A stretch of DNA of 64,000 nucleotides from Streptomonospora litoralis (GTDB lineage Bacteria; Actinomycetota; Actinomycetes; Streptosporangiales; Streptosporangiaceae), in NCBI RefSeq assembly GCF_004323735.1, contig NZ_CP036455.1, forward strand, positions 4,397,101-4,461,100, given 5' to 3'. A program made the translations under genes and the position numbers. The notes beneath the pieces are model-generated. The model did no database searches. It saw nothing but the letters and a program-made list of their open reading frames with translations, and was not told where the DNA came from. Of this stretch, positions 33,783 to 44,361 are shown piece by piece. Every line of letters starts with the position of its first letter. Positions within the stretch are counted from its first letter, which is position 1.

Positions 33783-34044
33783 GTCGAACAGCTCCCCTCA
33801 GGTGCGTCGCAAGACGTCCGTGGACCAGGGTCGCACGCCGGGCGGGCGCCCCGCGCGCGGCGGGCGGTGGCCTCGCCCACACCGCGGTTCCGGCGGCGGA
33901 ATCCCCGCCCAACCGTACCGTCGCCCGCCCCGGCGGACGGGCGGACACCCGAGCGAGGATGCCCCGTCGTGGCGTGTCCGGGCCATGCGGTCGGCGGGGA
34001 CTCCGGCGGAAGGCGGTCGGCGTGCGTGCGGCGGCGAACCGGGC

Positions 34045-34932
34045 CTAAGCCGCCGCGAACACCACGATGGGTTTCGCGTAGCCGGGGCGGTCTTCGGCCA
34101 GTGCCACCACCGTGCCGTCCGGGGCGAACAGGCCGACCGGACCGGGCCCCAGCTCACCCGGGGCGATCCGGTTGCCGTGGGCGATCCTGCGCGCCTCCTC
34201 GGAGTCGAGCACCCGAACCGGAAACGCCGACGCCACCGCCTGGGCCAGCGGCAGAGCGGTGAACTCGCCGGCCAACTCCTCCAGGGTGTGCGCCTGGGAG
34301 ACGTCGTAGGGGCCCACCCGCGTGCGGCGCAGCGCGGTGAGGTGGCCGCCCACCCCGAGGGCCGCGCCGAGGTCGCGGGCCAGAGCACGGATGTAGGTGC
34401 CGCTGGAGCAGGTGATCCGGGCGTCCACGTCGACGAACGCGCCGCCGGGGTCGTCCACGCGCCGGACGTCGCCGACGGCGAACTCCGAGACGGTCACCTC
34501 GCGGGCGGCCAGCTCCACCTCCTCGCCCGAACGCGCGGACTTGTAGGCCCGTTTTCCGTTCACCTTGATCGCACTGACCTGCGGCGGCACCTGGCTGATC
34601 GTGCCGGTGAGATCCTCGGCCGCGGAGTGGACCGCCGCTTCGGCCACGCCGGAGGCGTCGGTGCGCGCACCCGGCTCGCCCTCCGCGTCGTCGGTGTTGG
34701 TGGTCAGCCCCAGGCGCAGGGTGGCGGTGTAGACCTTCTCGGTGAGGGTGAGGTGCCCGAGCAGCTTGGTGCCCTTGCCGATGCCCAGGACCAGGACGCC
34801 GGTGGCCATGGGATCGAGCGTCCCGGCGTGGCCGACTTTGCGGGTGCCGGCCAGCCTGCGCGTCCGGGCGACCACGTCGTGGGAGGTCCAGTCGGCCGGC
34901 TTGTCGACGATCACGACGCCGCTGTCGGTCAT
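34045..34932 (-). CDS. truB: tRNA pseudouridine-55 synthase
   Basis: 295 residues. The catalytic aspartate lies in GHAGTLDPMATG, preceded by VIVDKPADWTSHDVV, and followed by the TruB motifs QVPPQVSAIKVNGKRAY and SSGTYIRALARDLG. It converts U55 in the T loop of tRNAs. Its C-terminal region (about 230-295) is the actinomycete-type TruB extension rather than a full PUA domain. It is part of the rimP-to-ribF block, 70 bp after rbfA. Confidence 0.96.
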   Translation of the reverse strand: MTDSGVVIVDKPADWTSHDVVARTRRLAGTRKVGHAGTLDPMATGVLVLGIGKGTKLLGHLTLTEKVYTATLRLGLTTNTDDAEGEPGARTDASGVAEAAVHSAAEDLTGTISQVPPQVSAIKVNGKRAYKSARSGEEVELAAREVTVSEFAVGDVRRVDDPGGAFVDVDARITCSSGTYIRALARDLGAALGVGGHLTALRRTRVGPYDVSQAHTLEELAGEFTALPLAQAVASAFPVRVLDSEEARRIAHGNRIAPGELGPGPVGLFAPDGTVVALAEDRPGYAKPIVVFAAA

Positions 34933-35004
34933 GGGCCTCGGGTTTCCTTGTCCAGGTCGGCTGGGGAGGTCGGCTGGGACGAGAGGTAAGACAGGCGGGA
35001 GGGC

Positions 35005-35445
35005 TCACTCCTCCTCGTCGTCGTACTCCCGCGGTGTCTTGTAGGGGTCGGACTCGCCCGCCGGGGTCGCCCCGGCGGCGGCGCGCGCGACTTCGGCGTC
35101 GGAGAGGCGGGCCTGGGCCAGCAGCGATTCGATGTGCTCGGCGTTGCGCTGCACGTCGTCGCTCTTGAACGTCAGGCTGGGCGTGTGCCGCAGCCCCGTC
35201 TGGCGGCCGACCTCGGTGCGGATGATGCCCTTGGCGCTCTCCAGCGCCGCCGCGGTGCCCGCCTTCTCCTCGTCGGAGCCGAACACCGTGTAGAACACCG
35301 TGGCCTCGCGCAAATCGTTGGTGAGCCGCGCGTCGGTCACCGTGACGAAGCCCAGGCGCGGATCCTTGACCCGGCGTTCCAGCATCTCCGCCACGATCCG
35401 CTGGATGCGGTCGGCGAGTTTGCGCGCTCGTGCGGCGTCAACCAT
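35005..35445 (-). CDS. rbfA: Ribosome-binding factor A
   Basis: 146 residues with the KH-like RbfA fold: ARKLADRIQRIVAEMLERRV, LGFVTVTDARLTNDLREATV and the closing TPSLTFKSDD. It binds immature 30S subunits and aids 16S 5' end maturation. The C-terminal 25 residues form an acidic tail (YKTPREYDDEEE), normal in actinomycetes. It begins 5 bp after the DUF503 gene and is surely co-transcribed with infB. Confidence 0.96.
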   Translation of the reverse strand: MVDAARARKLADRIQRIVAEMLERRVKDPRLGFVTVTDARLTNDLREATVFYTVFGSDEEKAGTAAALESAKGIIRTEVGRQTGLRHTPSLTFKSDDVQRNAEHIESLLAQARLSDAEVARAAAGATPAGESDPYKTPREYDDEEE

Positions 35446-35450
35446 CGTTC

Positions 35451-35747
35451 TCAGTCTTCCTCTGGGCTGAAGAGCCGCTGCCTCGCGGAGAGCAGCTCGA
35501 CCTCGGGGCGTTCCGCGACGAGCCGTTCGCAGGTGTCCATCAGGTGCGAGCAGTGCGCGGCCGTTGCGGCCACGACGGCGACACCGATCTCGGACCTGCG
35601 GTAGAGGTCCTGGTCGCCGGTCTCGGCGACCGACGCCGAGCAGGCGCGCTGCAGCTCGGCCACGATGGGCCGCACGACCGAGCGTTTCTGCTTCAGCGAG
35701 CGCACGTCCCCGAGCAGGATGTCCAACGTCAAAGCCCCGACGAACAT
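35451..35747 (-). CDS. DUF503 family protein (YlxP-like)
   Basis: 98 residues: FVGALTLDILLGDVRSLKQK, SVVRPIVAELQR and the SVAETGDQDLYRRSEIGVAV core all match DUF503/YlxP. These small proteins are always found between infB and rbfA and are thought to bind RNA or the small subunit, although their role is not settled. ATG 35747 starts the family-length protein with GGGGTGAG upstream; the same frame remains open further upstream but encodes Arg/Ser-rich nonsense. Confidence 0.92.
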   Translation of the reverse strand: MFVGALTLDILLGDVRSLKQKRSVVRPIVAELQRACSASVAETGDQDLYRRSEIGVAVVAATAAHCSHLMDTCERLVAERPEVELLSARQRLFSPEED

Positions 35748-35916
35748 GCGCTCACCCCGTGTGCCGCGCGCCGCGGATCGCGATTCAGATGTCATGTGCG
35801 GGCCGCATGACGGAGCGGCCGGGCCGATGGGAAGAGGACGGGCGCCCGGCCCCCGGACCTCGGACCCCCGGCCGGAGCGGCCGAGGGTCCGAGACGGGAT
35901 CAGACCGGAGCGCGGA

Positions 35917-38900
35917 TCAGTCGCGCGGCTTCTCGCGCATCTCGTAGGTCTCGATCGTGTCGCCGACGCGGACGTCGTTGTAGCCCAGGCCGATACCGCA
36001 CTCGAAGCCGTCGCGGACCTCGGTGGCATCGTCCTTGAACCGCTTGAGCGAGTCCACGTTGAGGTTCTCGGAGATGACGATCCCCTCGCGGATGAGCCGG
36101 GCCTTGGAGTTGCGCCGGATGGTACCGCCGCGCACGATCGAACCGGCGACGTTGCCGATCCGCGGGACCTTGAAGACCTCGCGGATCTCCGCCGAGCCGA
36201 GCTGGACCTCCTCGTAGATGGGCTTGAGGAGCCCCTTGACCGCGGCCTCGATCTCGTCGATCGCCTGGTAGATGACCGAGTAGTAGCGGATGTCGACGCC
36301 CATGCGGTCCGCGAGCTGGCTGTTCTTGCCCTCGGGCCGGACGTTGAACCCGACGATGATCGCATCCGCGGAGGCGGCCAGGTTGATGTCGTTCTGCGTG
36401 ATCGCACCGACGCCGCGGCCGATCACCCGGATGTCGACCTCCTCGCCGCCCGCGTCGATCTTCGACAGCGACTCTTCCAGGGCCTCGACCGAGCCGGACA
36501 TGTCACCCTTGACGATGAGCAGCAGCTCGTTGCGCTCGCCCTCCGCCAGCGCGTCCTTCCAGGTGTCGATGGTGACCCTGCGGGTGGCACGGCTCTGCTG
36601 GGCGAAGCGCTCGCGCGCCTCGCGCTGCTGGGCGATCTGGCGGGCCACCCGGTCGTCCTTGACGACCAGGAAGCTGTCGCCGGCGCTGGGCACGTTGGTC
36701 AGCCCCAGCACCTGCACCGGCCGCGACGGCTCCGCGCTCTTCACGTTCGCACCGTGCTCGTCGAGCATGGCGCGCACGCGGCCGTAGGCGTCGCCGCAGA
36801 CGATGGAGTCGCCCACGTTGAGCGTGCCGCGCTGCACCAGGACCGTGGCCATGGAGCCGCGGCCGCGGTCGAGGTAGGCCTCGATCGCCAGCCCCTGGGC
36901 CTCCATGTCCGGGTTGGCCCGCAGGTCCAGCGCCGCGTCGGAGGTCAGCACCACCGCTTCGAGCAGGCCGTCGAGGTTCTCGCCGCGCAGCGCGGAGATC
37001 TCGACCATCTGCACGTCGCCGCCGAACTCCTCAGCCACCACGTTGTACTCGGTGAGCTGGGACCGCACCCGCTGGGGGTCGGCGCCCTCGACGTCGACCT
37101 TGTTGATGGCGACCACGATCGGCACGTCGGCGGCCTTCGCGTGGTCGATGGCCTCGGCCGTCTGCGGCTTCACGCCGTCGTCGGCCGCGACCACGAGCAC
37201 CGCGATGTCGGTTGCCTGGGCACCGCGCGCACGCATGGCGGTGAACGCCTCGTGGCCCGGGGTGTCGATGAAGGTGATCTTGCGATCCTCACCGTCCACC
37301 ACGGTGCCCACCTGGTAGGCGCCGATGTGCTGGGTGATGCCGCCGGCCTCGCCGCTGACCACGTTGGTGCTGCGGACGGTGTCGAGCAGCTTCGTCTTAC
37401 CGTGGTCGACGTGGCCCATGACGGTGACCACCGGCGGGCGGGGACGCAGGTCGGCATCGGTGCCGACGTCCTCGCCGAACTCGATGGAGAAGGACTCCAG
37501 GAGTTCGCGGTCCTCGTCCTCGGGGCTGACGACCTCGACGTTGTACTTCAGCTCGTCGCCGAGCAGCTGCAGGGTCTCGTCCGGCAGCGACTGGGTGGCC
37601 GTGACCATCTCCCCCAGGTGCAGCAGCACCTGGACCAGCGACGCGGGGTTGACCTCGATCTTGTCGCCGAAGTCCGACAGCGAGGCCCCGCGGGACAACC
37701 GGATGGTCTGCCCGTTGCCGCTGGGGATCTTCACGCCGCCGAACGACGGCGCCCCCATGTCGTTGAACTCTTGGCGACGCTGCTTCTTCGACTTGCGCTG
37801 GCGTCCCGGACGACCGCCGGGGCGGCCGAAGGCACCGGCCGTGCCGCCGCCGCGTCCGCGCCCGCCGCCGGGACGCCCGGCGAAACCGCCCGGACGGCCG
37901 CCGCCGCCACCGCTGCCGCCGCCGGGACGGGGACCCGTACCCGCGGGGGCGCCGCGACCGCGGCCACCGCCGCCGCCGGGACGGCCGCCACCGCCGCTAC
38001 CGCTGCGGCCGCCACCGCCGCCCGAAGGCGCCGGCCGGGACGAGGGCATGTTCATCGGGCTGGGACGCGGACCGCCGGGCCGCGGGCCGACGTTGCCCGG
38101 GGTGGGCCGAGGACCGCCGCCGCTGGGCGGACCCGGACGCGGCGCCTGGGGGCGCGGCGAACCGCCGCGCTCACCGCCGCCGGAACGCGTTCCGGCACCG
38201 CCCTGGCCGCCCTGGCCGCCTTGGCCGCCCTGGCCTCCTTGACCGCTCTGGCCTCCTTGACCGCCTTGTCCACCCTGCGGGCCGGGCCGCGGGCCCGGGC
38301 GCGGAGCGGGCTTGGAGCCCATTCCGGTGGCCGTCGAGGCGAACGGGTTGTTGCCGGGGCGCGGACCGCTGGAACGGGACCCCGAACGCTGGCCCTTGCC
38401 GCCGCCGCTCTCCGCCGAGGCCGCGGGGCGCTCGCTGCGCTCGGGGCGGCCGCCGGGCTTCTCGGGCTTGGGCGACGAGCCGCCCGGGCGCGGACCGGGC
38501 TTGGGACCCGGCTTGGGTGCGCCGCCCTTCGGCGGGCCGGAACCCGCACCGGCCCCGGGACGGGGACCGGGCTGCGGCGCCTCGCCGCTGCGACCCGAGG
38601 ACTGCCCGCCGCGCTGCGACTCCGTCGGCCGCGGACCGGGCTTGGGGCCCGGCTTCGGCGCCGCCGGGCGCGCGGTGGACGTGCCCGACTCGGCTCCCTC
38701 GGCGGGGGCCTGCGGGCGCGGCTTGCTCTCCCCGCCGCCGGACTGGCCGCCCGACTGGCCGCGGGAATCGCCGTTGCCGGCTCCAGATCCGGAGCCGGAA
38801 CCGTTGTTGAAAGCTTCCTTGAGGCGTCGAACGACTGGAGCCTCGATCGTCGAGGACGCCGATCGCACGAACTCGCCCATTTCGTTGAGCTTGGCCAGGA

Positions 38901-38958
38901 CAGCCTTGCTCTCTACGCCGAACTCCTTCGCGAGTTCGTATACCCGGACCTTCGCCAC
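35917..38958 (-). CDS. infB: Translation initiation factor IF-2
   Basis: 1013 residues. The N-terminal IF2N domain ([20 protein letters not shown]) is followed by about 370 residues of Gly/Pro/Arg/Ser-rich disorder, then a second N domain and the GTPase core with [12 protein letters not shown] (G1), TFIDTPGH (G3) and AINKVD (G4), and two C-terminal beta-barrel domains that bind initiator tRNA. IF-2 brings fMet-tRNA to the 30S subunit and drives subunit joining. The long low-complexity arm is a known feature of actinomycete IF-2, but its Gly-Gln repeat tract is noteworthy. It lies between ylxR and DUF503 as usual. Confidence 0.97.
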   Translation of the reverse strand: MAKVRVYELAKEFGVESKAVLAKLNEMGEFVRSASSTIEAPVVRRLKEAFNNGSGSGSGAGNGDSRGQSGGQSGGGESKPRPQAPAEGAESGTSTARPAAPKPGPKPGPRPTESQRGGQSSGRSGEAPQPGPRPGAGAGSGPPKGGAPKPGPKPGPRPGGSSPKPEKPGGRPERSERPAASAESGGGKGQRSGSRSSGPRPGNNPFASTATGMGSKPAPRPGPRPGPQGGQGGQGGQSGQGGQGGQGGQGGQGGAGTRSGGGERGGSPRPQAPRPGPPSGGGPRPTPGNVGPRPGGPRPSPMNMPSSRPAPSGGGGGRSGSGGGGRPGGGGGRGRGAPAGTGPRPGGGSGGGGGRPGGFAGRPGGGRGRGGGTAGAFGRPGGRPGRQRKSKKQRRQEFNDMGAPSFGGVKIPSGNGQTIRLSRGASLSDFGDKIEVNPASLVQVLLHLGEMVTATQSLPDETLQLLGDELKYNVEVVSPEDEDRELLESFSIEFGEDVGTDADLRPRPPVVTVMGHVDHGKTKLLDTVRSTNVVSGEAGGITQHIGAYQVGTVVDGEDRKITFIDTPGHEAFTAMRARGAQATDIAVLVVAADDGVKPQTAEAIDHAKAADVPIVVAINKVDVEGADPQRVRSQLTEYNVVAEEFGGDVQMVEISALRGENLDGLLEAVVLTSDAALDLRANPDMEAQGLAIEAYLDRGRGSMATVLVQRGTLNVGDSIVCGDAYGRVRAMLDEHGANVKSAEPSRPVQVLGLTNVPSAGDSFLVVKDDRVARQIAQQREARERFAQQSRATRRVTIDTWKDALAEGERNELLLIVKGDMSGSVEALEESLSKIDAGGEEVDIRVIGRGVGAITQNDINLAASADAIIVGFNVRPEGKNSQLADRMGVDIRYYSVIYQAIDEIEAAVKGLLKPIYEEVQLGSAEIREVFKVPRIGNVAGSIVRGGTIRRNSKARLIREGIVISENLNVDSLKRFKDDATEVRDGFECGIGLGYNDVRVGDTIETYEMREKPRD
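38190..38282 (-). repeat. In-frame tandem repeat in infB (GGQ units)
   Basis: About ten 9-base units coding Gly-Gly-Gln or Ser-Gly-Gln triplets (on the minus strand variants of GGCGGCCAG, GGCGGTCAA and GGAGGCCAG). The repeat sits in the disordered arm and is a multiple of three, so slippage would change arm length without breaking the frame. Confidence 0.7.
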
Positions 38959-39173
38959 TGCTCTCCTCTACTCGGTCCGGGACATGGGCTTGTTCCGGAC
39001 CGTCGCTAGCTTGACGTACTCATCGCTGCGTACTCATCGAGCGCTCATCGCAATCTCGACCCGCTTCCTCGTCGTTACACAACAATGGGTCGGCCACGTC
39101 TTTTCTGCCGACATGGCAAGACCCGCCGACGCACGGTTCTTACAACCATGGTGTCAGCGTGATCATTCCAACC

Positions 39174-39488
39174 CTATCTGGAACCCGGAGCGCCGCCAAC
39201 GCGCGGACCGGCCGCGAGCAGGGCGTCGACGCGCGAGGTGTCGAGGCTCTGCGCGGTCCGAAACGCCCGCGACCAGACCCCGCGCCGCTGCGCCGACTCC
39301 CGGCATCCGGGGTCCGCGTGCAGATAAGCACCACGACCAGGCATGCGCCGATCCGGATCCGGAACGATCGCGCCGGACCGGACCACCAGCCGCACCAGGT
39401 CGGACTGAGCTGCCCGCGACCTGCACCCGACGCACGTGCGCACGGGACGGGATGGGCCGCGGATCTCCAGTTTAGCGCGTCGGCGCAT
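39174..39488 (-). CDS. YlxR family RNA-binding protein
   Basis: About 104 residues. The YlxR hallmarks [10 protein letters not shown] and the second motif [15 protein letters not shown] are present. YlxR (recently linked to RNase P in Bacillus as RnpM) binds RNA and is encoded between nusA and infB nearly everywhere. The start is uncertain: ATG 39488 overlaps the nusA end by 17 bp and gives a family-length N-terminus, an ATG further upstream would lengthen the overlap, and no strong ribosome-binding site selects between them. Confidence 0.88.
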   Translation of the reverse strand: MRRRAKLEIRGPSRPVRTCVGCRSRAAQSDLVRLVVRSGAIVPDPDRRMPGRGAYLHADPGCRESAQRRGVWSRAFRTAQSLDTSRVDALLAAGPRVGGAPGSR

Positions 39489-40524
39489 CTGCGTGCCCGG
39501 TGGGCCTTCCCGGATCGTCGTCGGGCGAGGCGTCGATAGAGGTCTCATCCGGATCGCCGGGGTCGGCGTCGGAGCGGATGTCGATCCGCCAGCCGGTCAG
39601 CCGGGCCGCCAACCGCGCGTTCTGCCCCTCTTTGCCGATCGCCAGCGACTGCTGGTAGTCGGGGACCGTGACACGCGCCACCTTCCCGGCCTCGTCGAGC
39701 ACCTCGACTTCGCTCACCCGCGCCGGGGACAGGGCGTTGCCCACGAAGACGGCGGGGTCCTCGGAGTGGTCGATGATGTCGATCTTCTCGCCGTTGAGCT
39801 CCGCCATGACGTTGCGGACGCGGCTGCCCAGCGGACCGATGCAGGCGCCCTTGGCGTTGACGCCGGACTTGTTGGAGCGCACCGCCATCTTGGTGCGGTG
39901 GCCCGCCTCGCGGGCGATCGCCGAGATCTCCACCGTTCCGTCGGCGATCTCGGGCACCTCCAGCTCGAAGAGCTTGCGCACGAGGTTGGGGTGGGTGCGC
40001 GACAGGGTGACCGAGGGGCCGCGGTGGCCCTTGCGGACCTGCACGACGTAGGCGCGCAGCCGCTCGCCGTGGGTGTAGAGCTCGCCGGGCACCTGCTCCT
40101 GCGGGGGCAGGATGGCCTCGACCTTGCCCAGGTCCACCAGCACGTTGCGGGGGTCCTTGCCCTGCTGGATGAGACCGGAGACGATCTCGTACTCGCGCCC
40201 GGCGAACTCGCCCAGGGTCAGCTCGTCCTCGGCGTCGCGCAGGCGCTGCAGGATCACCTGCTTGGCGGTCGAGGTGGCGATACGGCCGAAGCCGGTGGGC
40301 GTCGCATCGTACTCGCGGAGTACGGCGCCGTCGGCGTCGGTCTCGGCCGCCCAGACGGTGACGTGCCCGCTGGAGCGGTCCAATTCGACGCGGGCCAGGG
40401 CCTCGGTGCCCTCCTGGCGGTGGTAGGCGATCAGCAGGGCGTCCTCGATCGCCTTGACGACGAGGTCGGCCGAGATGTCCTTCTCGCGCTCCAGACTGCG
40501 CAGGACATTCATATCGATATCCAC
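39472..40524 (-). CDS. nusA: Transcription termination/antitermination factor NusA
   Basis: 350 residues: N-terminal RNA polymerase-binding domain (about 1-125), S1 domain ([19 protein letters not shown] region), KH1 and KH2 ([39 protein letters not shown]). The acidic AR repeats of proteobacterial NusA are absent, as expected for actinomycetes. It modulates pausing and termination and rRNA antitermination. The start is GTG followed by a nearby in-frame ATG (MDIDMNVL); GGGGGAG precedes the GTG. It follows rimP by 12 bp. Confidence 0.97.
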   Translation of the reverse strand: MDIDMNVLRSLEREKDISADLVVKAIEDALLIAYHRQEGTEALARVELDRSSGHVTVWAAETDADGAVLREYDATPTGFGRIATSTAKQVILQRLRDAEDELTLGEFAGREYEIVSGLIQQGKDPRNVLVDLGKVEAILPPQEQVPGELYTHGERLRAYVVQVRKGHRGPSVTLSRTHPNLVRKLFELEVPEIADGTVEISAIAREAGHRTKMAVRSNKSGVNAKGACIGPLGSRVRNVMAELNGEKIDIIDHSEDPAVFVGNALSPARVSEVEVLDEAGKVARVTVPDYQQSLAIGKEGQNARLAARLTGWRIDIRSDADPGDPDETSIDASPDDDPGRPTGHADAPTR

Positions 40525-40536
40525 GGGGCTCCCCCT

Positions 40537-41019
40537 CTAGTCCGCCGCGTCAACGTCGGTTCCGCGGCGGAATTCCACCTGGACCTTGCCGCGCCCCAGG
40601 TCAGAATAGCCATAGGGGCGATTCTGACCGTCGACCTCCAGGGTGACGCCGGATTCGTCGGCCTCGGCCACGCGTCCTTCGACCTGGCCGCCGTCGGCGG
40701 TTTCGGCCCGCACGAGCCGACCGCGGGCGCGCCGCCAGTGCCGGGGCTGGGTGAGCGGGCGGTCGACCCCGGGGGAGGTCACCTCTAGCACGTAGGGCGC
40801 CTTGCCCATGGCGTCGGACCCGTCGAGCGCCGCGGAGATCTCCTCGCTCACCTCGCCCACGGCGTCGAGGTCGACGCCGTCGTCGGAGTCCACCACGACC
40901 CGCAGCAGCCGCCGCTTGCCCGCCGGGGTGACCTCGACGGCCTCCAGCTCCAGCCCGGCGCCGGCCAGGACGGGCTCCAGCAGCTCGGCGAGACGGTCTT
41001 GGCGAGCCTGCGCGCCCAT
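40537..41019 (-). CDS. rimP: Ribosome maturation factor RimP
   Basis: 160 residues with the RimP N-terminal alpha/beta domain (LEAVEVTPAGKRRLLRVVVD, ISAALDGSD) and the SPGVDRPLTQPRHW motif that leads to the C-terminal SH3-like barrel. It assists 30S head assembly. It is the first gene of the nusA-infB block; AGGAGG lies 7 nt before the ATG and a promoter is expected in the preceding 470 bp. Confidence 0.95.
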   Translation of the reverse strand: MGAQARQDRLAELLEPVLAGAGLELEAVEVTPAGKRRLLRVVVDSDDGVDLDAVGEVSEEISAALDGSDAMGKAPYVLEVTSPGVDRPLTQPRHWRRARGRLVRAETADGGQVEGRVAEADESGVTLEVDGQNRPYGYSDLGRGKVQVEFRRGTDVDAAD

Positions 41020-41488
41020 CAGTGATCCTCCTCGGCGAATTCCGCCCGCGGACCCGCTAGGTGGTCCGGGGCGGTCCAGCTATAGCAGTCGTCGGCCGCC
41101 CGTCGCGGCGACGTCGTGTGCTGTCAAGGGTATCCACAGTCGGCGGTTGCCCATGCCTGAACGTCGGTCCTTGTCAGCGGACTGCCCACCGGGGCCCGCG
41201 GGCATGCGCGGCGGATCCGGGCGCCCCGGGCGGCGCGGGGCCGCGGCCGGAAACCGTGCGCCTTCGTCCATCCACTGCGCCGACCATGGAAAGATGGGGG
41301 CCGATCCGTACCCCGGTGTCCGCAGATGTCGCCGGTGCCCGGCGCCGGAGGGCTCGGTCGGCGGGCGGCGGCCCGCGCAGCGTGATGCCGTCTGTCCGCC
41401 GTCGATCGCCGCGCGGGTGCGAAAGCCCCGCCGGCACGGCGAACGTTCTCCCCCGCAGGCGCGGGGCTCTTCCTGGTGAGGAGGGAAG
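41020..41488. other. Divergent promoter region, rimP operon / ferritin-like genes
   Basis: No gene recognised. It should carry the rimP operon promoter (minus strand) and the promoter of the lipoprotein (plus strand). TTGACA on the minus strand (41122-41127) has no -10 element at a usable distance; CTATAGC at about 41081-41087 could be a -10 read on the minus strand, but no -35 pairs with it convincingly. Confidence 0.35.
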
Positions 41489-41998
41489 GTGGGCAACGAC
41501 TACGGCGCCGTCAGCCGCCGTACGGTCGTCGTCGGAGCGCTCGCGGGGATGGCCGCCGCGGCGCTGAGCGGCTGCCAGGGGCCCAGGTGGTACCCCAGCG
41601 AGATCAGCCCCGACGAGTACGTGCTGCGCGCGGTCATCACCGAGAAGGAGCGCATGATCGCCCGCTACGAGGCGAGTACGGCAGCCGGGCAGGGCCCTGC
41701 CGATCTGCTGGAGCGGCTGGCGGGCCACCACCGCGAGCACGCCGCGGCCCTGCGCGAGCGGCTGCCCGAGCGTCCGGGCCGGCCCACCCCTGAAGCAGAG
41801 GCGAGCCCCAGCGGGCCGAGCCCGGCGCCGGTCGGCGAGGATCCCGTGCCGGTCTCCGGGCTGGAAGTGGCCGAGGAGAGCGCCGCCGCCTCCCGCTCCC
41901 GCCAACTCGCCCGCCTTACCGACTCCGGCCTGGCGCAGCTCCTCGCCGCCATCGGCGCCTGCGAGGCCGGACACGCCCGACTGCTCTCGGAGACCTGA
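41489..41998 (+). CDS. Tat-dependent lipoprotein, ferritin-like
   Basis: 169 residues. The N-terminus shows twin arginines (R10, R11), a hydrophobic core and a lipobox LSGC with the lipidated Cys at position 29, so the protein is probably exported folded by Tat and tethered outside the membrane. Two helix-rich parts (ISPDEYVLRAVITEKERMIA and SRQLARLTDSGLAQLLAAIG) flanking a Pro/Ser/Glu linker resemble a ferritin-like helix bundle. No clear di-iron EExxH ligands are seen. The GTG start follows GAGGAGGGAAG. Its stop overlaps the start of the next gene (TGATG). Together they form a small conserved pair next to proS; function unknown. Confidence 0.75.
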   Translation: MGNDYGAVSRRTVVVGALAGMAAAALSGCQGPRWYPSEISPDEYVLRAVITEKERMIARYEASTAAGQGPADLLERLAGHHREHAAALRERLPERPGRPTPEAEASPSGPSPAPVGEDPVPVSGLEVAEESAAASRSRQLARLTDSGLAQLLAAIGACEAGHARLLSET

Positions 41999-42495
41999 TG
42001 ACCGCGACGCCCGAGAACGCCGGAACGGGAACGGCCGCGACACCGCTGCAGGACGCGGAGTTCGCCACCGTCCCCGCGCTCCAGGCCGCGCTGAGCGCCG
42101 AGCACGCCGCCGTCTACGCCTACGGCTATATCGGCGCCCGCTCCGACGGCGCGCAGCGCGAACGCTGCTACGCGCACCTCGACGCCCACCGGGGCCAGCG
42201 CGACACCCTGCGGATCGAACTGCGCGACCGCGGTGCCACGCCCGACCCCGGCAAGGCCGCCTACGACCTGCCCGGCGGCGACAGCGGCGCCGACCTGGCC
42301 GCATACGCGCGCAGCGTCGAGCAGCAGACGGCCCAGTCGTATCTGGAACTGGCGGCCGCGCCCGGCACCGCGGTGCGGGAGCTGGCGCTGCGCTCCCTGC
42401 GGGACGCCACCCTGCGCGCCGTGGAGTGGGGCGCCGAGCTGCCGGCCTTCCCCGGGTTCCCCGACGAGGGGCCGCCCCCGCAGGCCGGCGGGTGA
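41998..42495 (+). CDS. DUF4439 ferritin-like protein
   Basis: 165 residues, mostly helical: LQAALSAEHAAVYAYGYIGA, RCYAHLDAHRGQRDTLRIEL, AAYARSVEQQTAQSYLELAA and LRDATLRAVEWG. This matches the DUF4439 ferritin-like family. The glutamate and histidine positions (E in AEHAAVYAY, H in AHLDAHRGQRD) resemble but do not fully match metal-binding ferritin sites. It is translated from an ATG that overlaps the lipoprotein stop by one base. A role with the preceding lipoprotein is likely because of this coupling; its nature is unknown. Confidence 0.8.
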   Translation: MTATPENAGTGTAATPLQDAEFATVPALQAALSAEHAAVYAYGYIGARSDGAQRERCYAHLDAHRGQRDTLRIELRDRGATPDPGKAAYDLPGGDSGADLAAYARSVEQQTAQSYLELAAAPGTAVRELALRSLRDATLRAVEWGAELPAFPGFPDEGPPPQAGG

Positions 42496-42588
42496 CCCTC
42501 CCCGCGGTCCGGATCAGGGGCGGCCGCGCCGCCGAGGCGGACGGGATCTGCGTCCGAGCAGGCGGGGCACCGCCCGGCCGGCTCGGGA

Positions 42589-44361
42589 TCAGTCCGCGGT
42601 GGCGTCTGCAGCCGCGTCCGCGGTGACGAGCTCGGCGACGCGGTCGACAGCGCCGTCCAGACCGATCTCCTCGCGCTCGCCCGAACGCCGGTCGCGCAGC
42701 TCCAGCCGGCCCTCGTCCAGGCCCTTGCCCACGATGAGGCAGGTGGGCACGCCCAGCAGTTCGGAGTCGGTGAACTTCACCCCGGGGGACACGCCCTTGC
42801 GGTCGTCGACCAGCACGCGCACGCCGCGGGCCTCCAGCTCACCGGCGATGCGCAGGGCGACGTCGATCTGTTCGCCCTTGCCGGTGCCCACTACGTGCAC
42901 GTCGGCCGGGGCGACCACGCGCGGCCAGACGATGCCCTTGTCGTCGTGGGACTGCTCGATGACGGCGGCGACGACGCGCGAGACGCCGATCCCGTAGGAG
43001 CCCATGGTGATGCGCCGGGGCTTGCCGTCGGCGCCCAGCGCGTCCAGCTCGAAGGCGTCGGTGTACTTGCGGCCGAGCTGGAAGATGTGGCCGATCTCCA
43101 GGCCGCGGGCGGTGTAGAGCGTGCCACGGCCGTCGGGCGAAGGGTCGCCCTCGCGGACTTCGGCTGCCTCGACGGTGCCGTCGGGCGTGAAGTCGCGGCC
43201 GCAGACCAGGTCCATGACGTGGTGGTCGGTCTTGTCGGCGCCGGTGATCCAGGCGGTGCCTTCGACGACGCGGGGGTCGACGAGGTAGCGCAGCTTGTTG
43301 CCGATGAGCGCGTTGGGGCCGACGTAGCCCTTGACGAGGAACGGGTTGGCGGCGAAGTCGGCCTCCTCCAGCAGCGCCACCTCGGCGGGCTCCAGCGCGG
43401 CCTCCAGGCGCTTCATGTCGACCTCACGGTCGCCGGGCACGCCGATGCCCATGACCTCCCACTCGTCGGCGCCGGGTGGGCGGGTCTTGACCAGGACGTT
43501 CTTCAGGGTGTCGGCGGCGGTGAAGGTGCGCCCGAGGCCGGCGGCGTTGAAGAAGTCGACCAGGGTCTCGATGGTGGGGGTGTCGGGCGTGTGGTGCACC
43601 TGCGCCTCGGGCCGCCCCTCGACGGGCAGCGCGGGCGGCGCCGGCGTCCGCACGGCCTCGACGTTGGCGGCGTAACCCGATCCGGTGCTGCGCACGAAGG
43701 TGTCCTCGCCGGTGGGCGCCTCGGCGAGGAACTCCTCGGACGCGGAGCCGCCCATGGCGCCCGAGGTCGCCGAGACGACGGCGTAGCGCAGGCGCAGGCG
43801 GTCGAAGATGCGCATGTAGGCGTCGCGGTGCAGGTCGTAGGAGCGCTGCAGGCCGTCGTCGTCGAGGTCGAAGGAGTATGCGTCCTTCATGTGGAACTCG
43901 CGGCCGCGCAGCACACCCGCGCGGGGGCGGGCCTCGTCGCGGAACTTCTCCTGGATCTGGTAGAGGATCACCGGGAAGTCCTTGTAGGACGTGTACTCGC
44001 CCTTGACCAGGCTGGTGAACAACTCCTCGTGGGTGGGGCCGAGCATGTAATCGGCACCCTTGCGGTCCTGCAGGCGGAACACGCTGTCGCCGTACTCGGT
44101 CCAGCGCCCGCTCGTCTCGTAGTACTCGCGCGGCAGCAGCGCGGGGAGCAGCACCTCCTGGCCGCCGATGCGGCCCATCTCCTCGCGGATCACCGCGGCG
44201 ACGTTCTCCAGCACGATCTTGCCCAGCGGCATCCAGGAGTAGACGCCGGGGGCCGCGCGGCGCACGTAGCCACCGCGCACCATCAGCTTGTGGCTCGGCA
44301 CCTCGGCGTCCGCCGGGTCCTCGCGCAGGGTGCGCAGGAACAGGGTCGACATCCGCAGCAC
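42589..44361 (-). CDS. proS: Prolyl-tRNA synthetase (bacterial type with editing insertion)
   Basis: About 590 residues of class II synthetase: motif 1 region ([20 protein letters not shown]), motif 2 ([21 protein letters not shown]), an editing INS domain of about 180 residues between motifs 2 and 3, and motif 3 ([17 protein letters not shown]), then the anticodon-binding domain. It charges tRNA-Pro and clears mischarged alanine. GTG 44361 was chosen since GAGGAG is 5 nt upstream; GTG 44367 has no spacing and ATG 44352 too much. It is convergent with the ferritin-like pair. Confidence 0.96.
   Translation of the reverse strand: MLRMSTLFLRTLREDPADAEVPSHKLMVRGGYVRRAAPGVYSWMPLGKIVLENVAAVIREEMGRIGGQEVLLPALLPREYYETSGRWTEYGDSVFRLQDRKGADYMLGPTHEELFTSLVKGEYTSYKDFPVILYQIQEKFRDEARPRAGVLRGREFHMKDAYSFDLDDDGLQRSYDLHRDAYMRIFDRLRLRYAVVSATSGAMGGSASEEFLAEAPTGEDTFVRSTGSGYAANVEAVRTPAPPALPVEGRPEAQVHHTPDTPTIETLVDFFNAAGLGRTFTAADTLKNVLVKTRPPGADEWEVMGIGVPGDREVDMKRLEAALEPAEVALLEEADFAANPFLVKGYVGPNALIGNKLRYLVDPRVVEGTAWITGADKTDHHVMDLVCGRDFTPDGTVEAAEVREGDPSPDGRGTLYTARGLEIGHIFQLGRKYTDAFELDALGADGKPRRITMGSYGIGVSRVVAAVIEQSHDDKGIVWPRVVAPADVHVVGTGKGEQIDVALRIAGELEARGVRVLVDDRKGVSPGVKFTDSELLGVPTCLIVGKGLDEGRLELRDRRSGEREEIGLDGAVDRVAELVTADAAADATAD

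Noticed and set aside
35665-39009. A 1114-codon open frame opposite infB and rbfA-DUF503
   Set aside because: Mirror of the infB coding bias; its product is low-complexity and lacks any recognised fold.
41122-41127. TTGACA on the minus strand upstream of rimP as a consensus -35
   Set aside because: No -10-like hexamer is found at 16-18 nt; the only TATA-like element (near 41083) is too far away.
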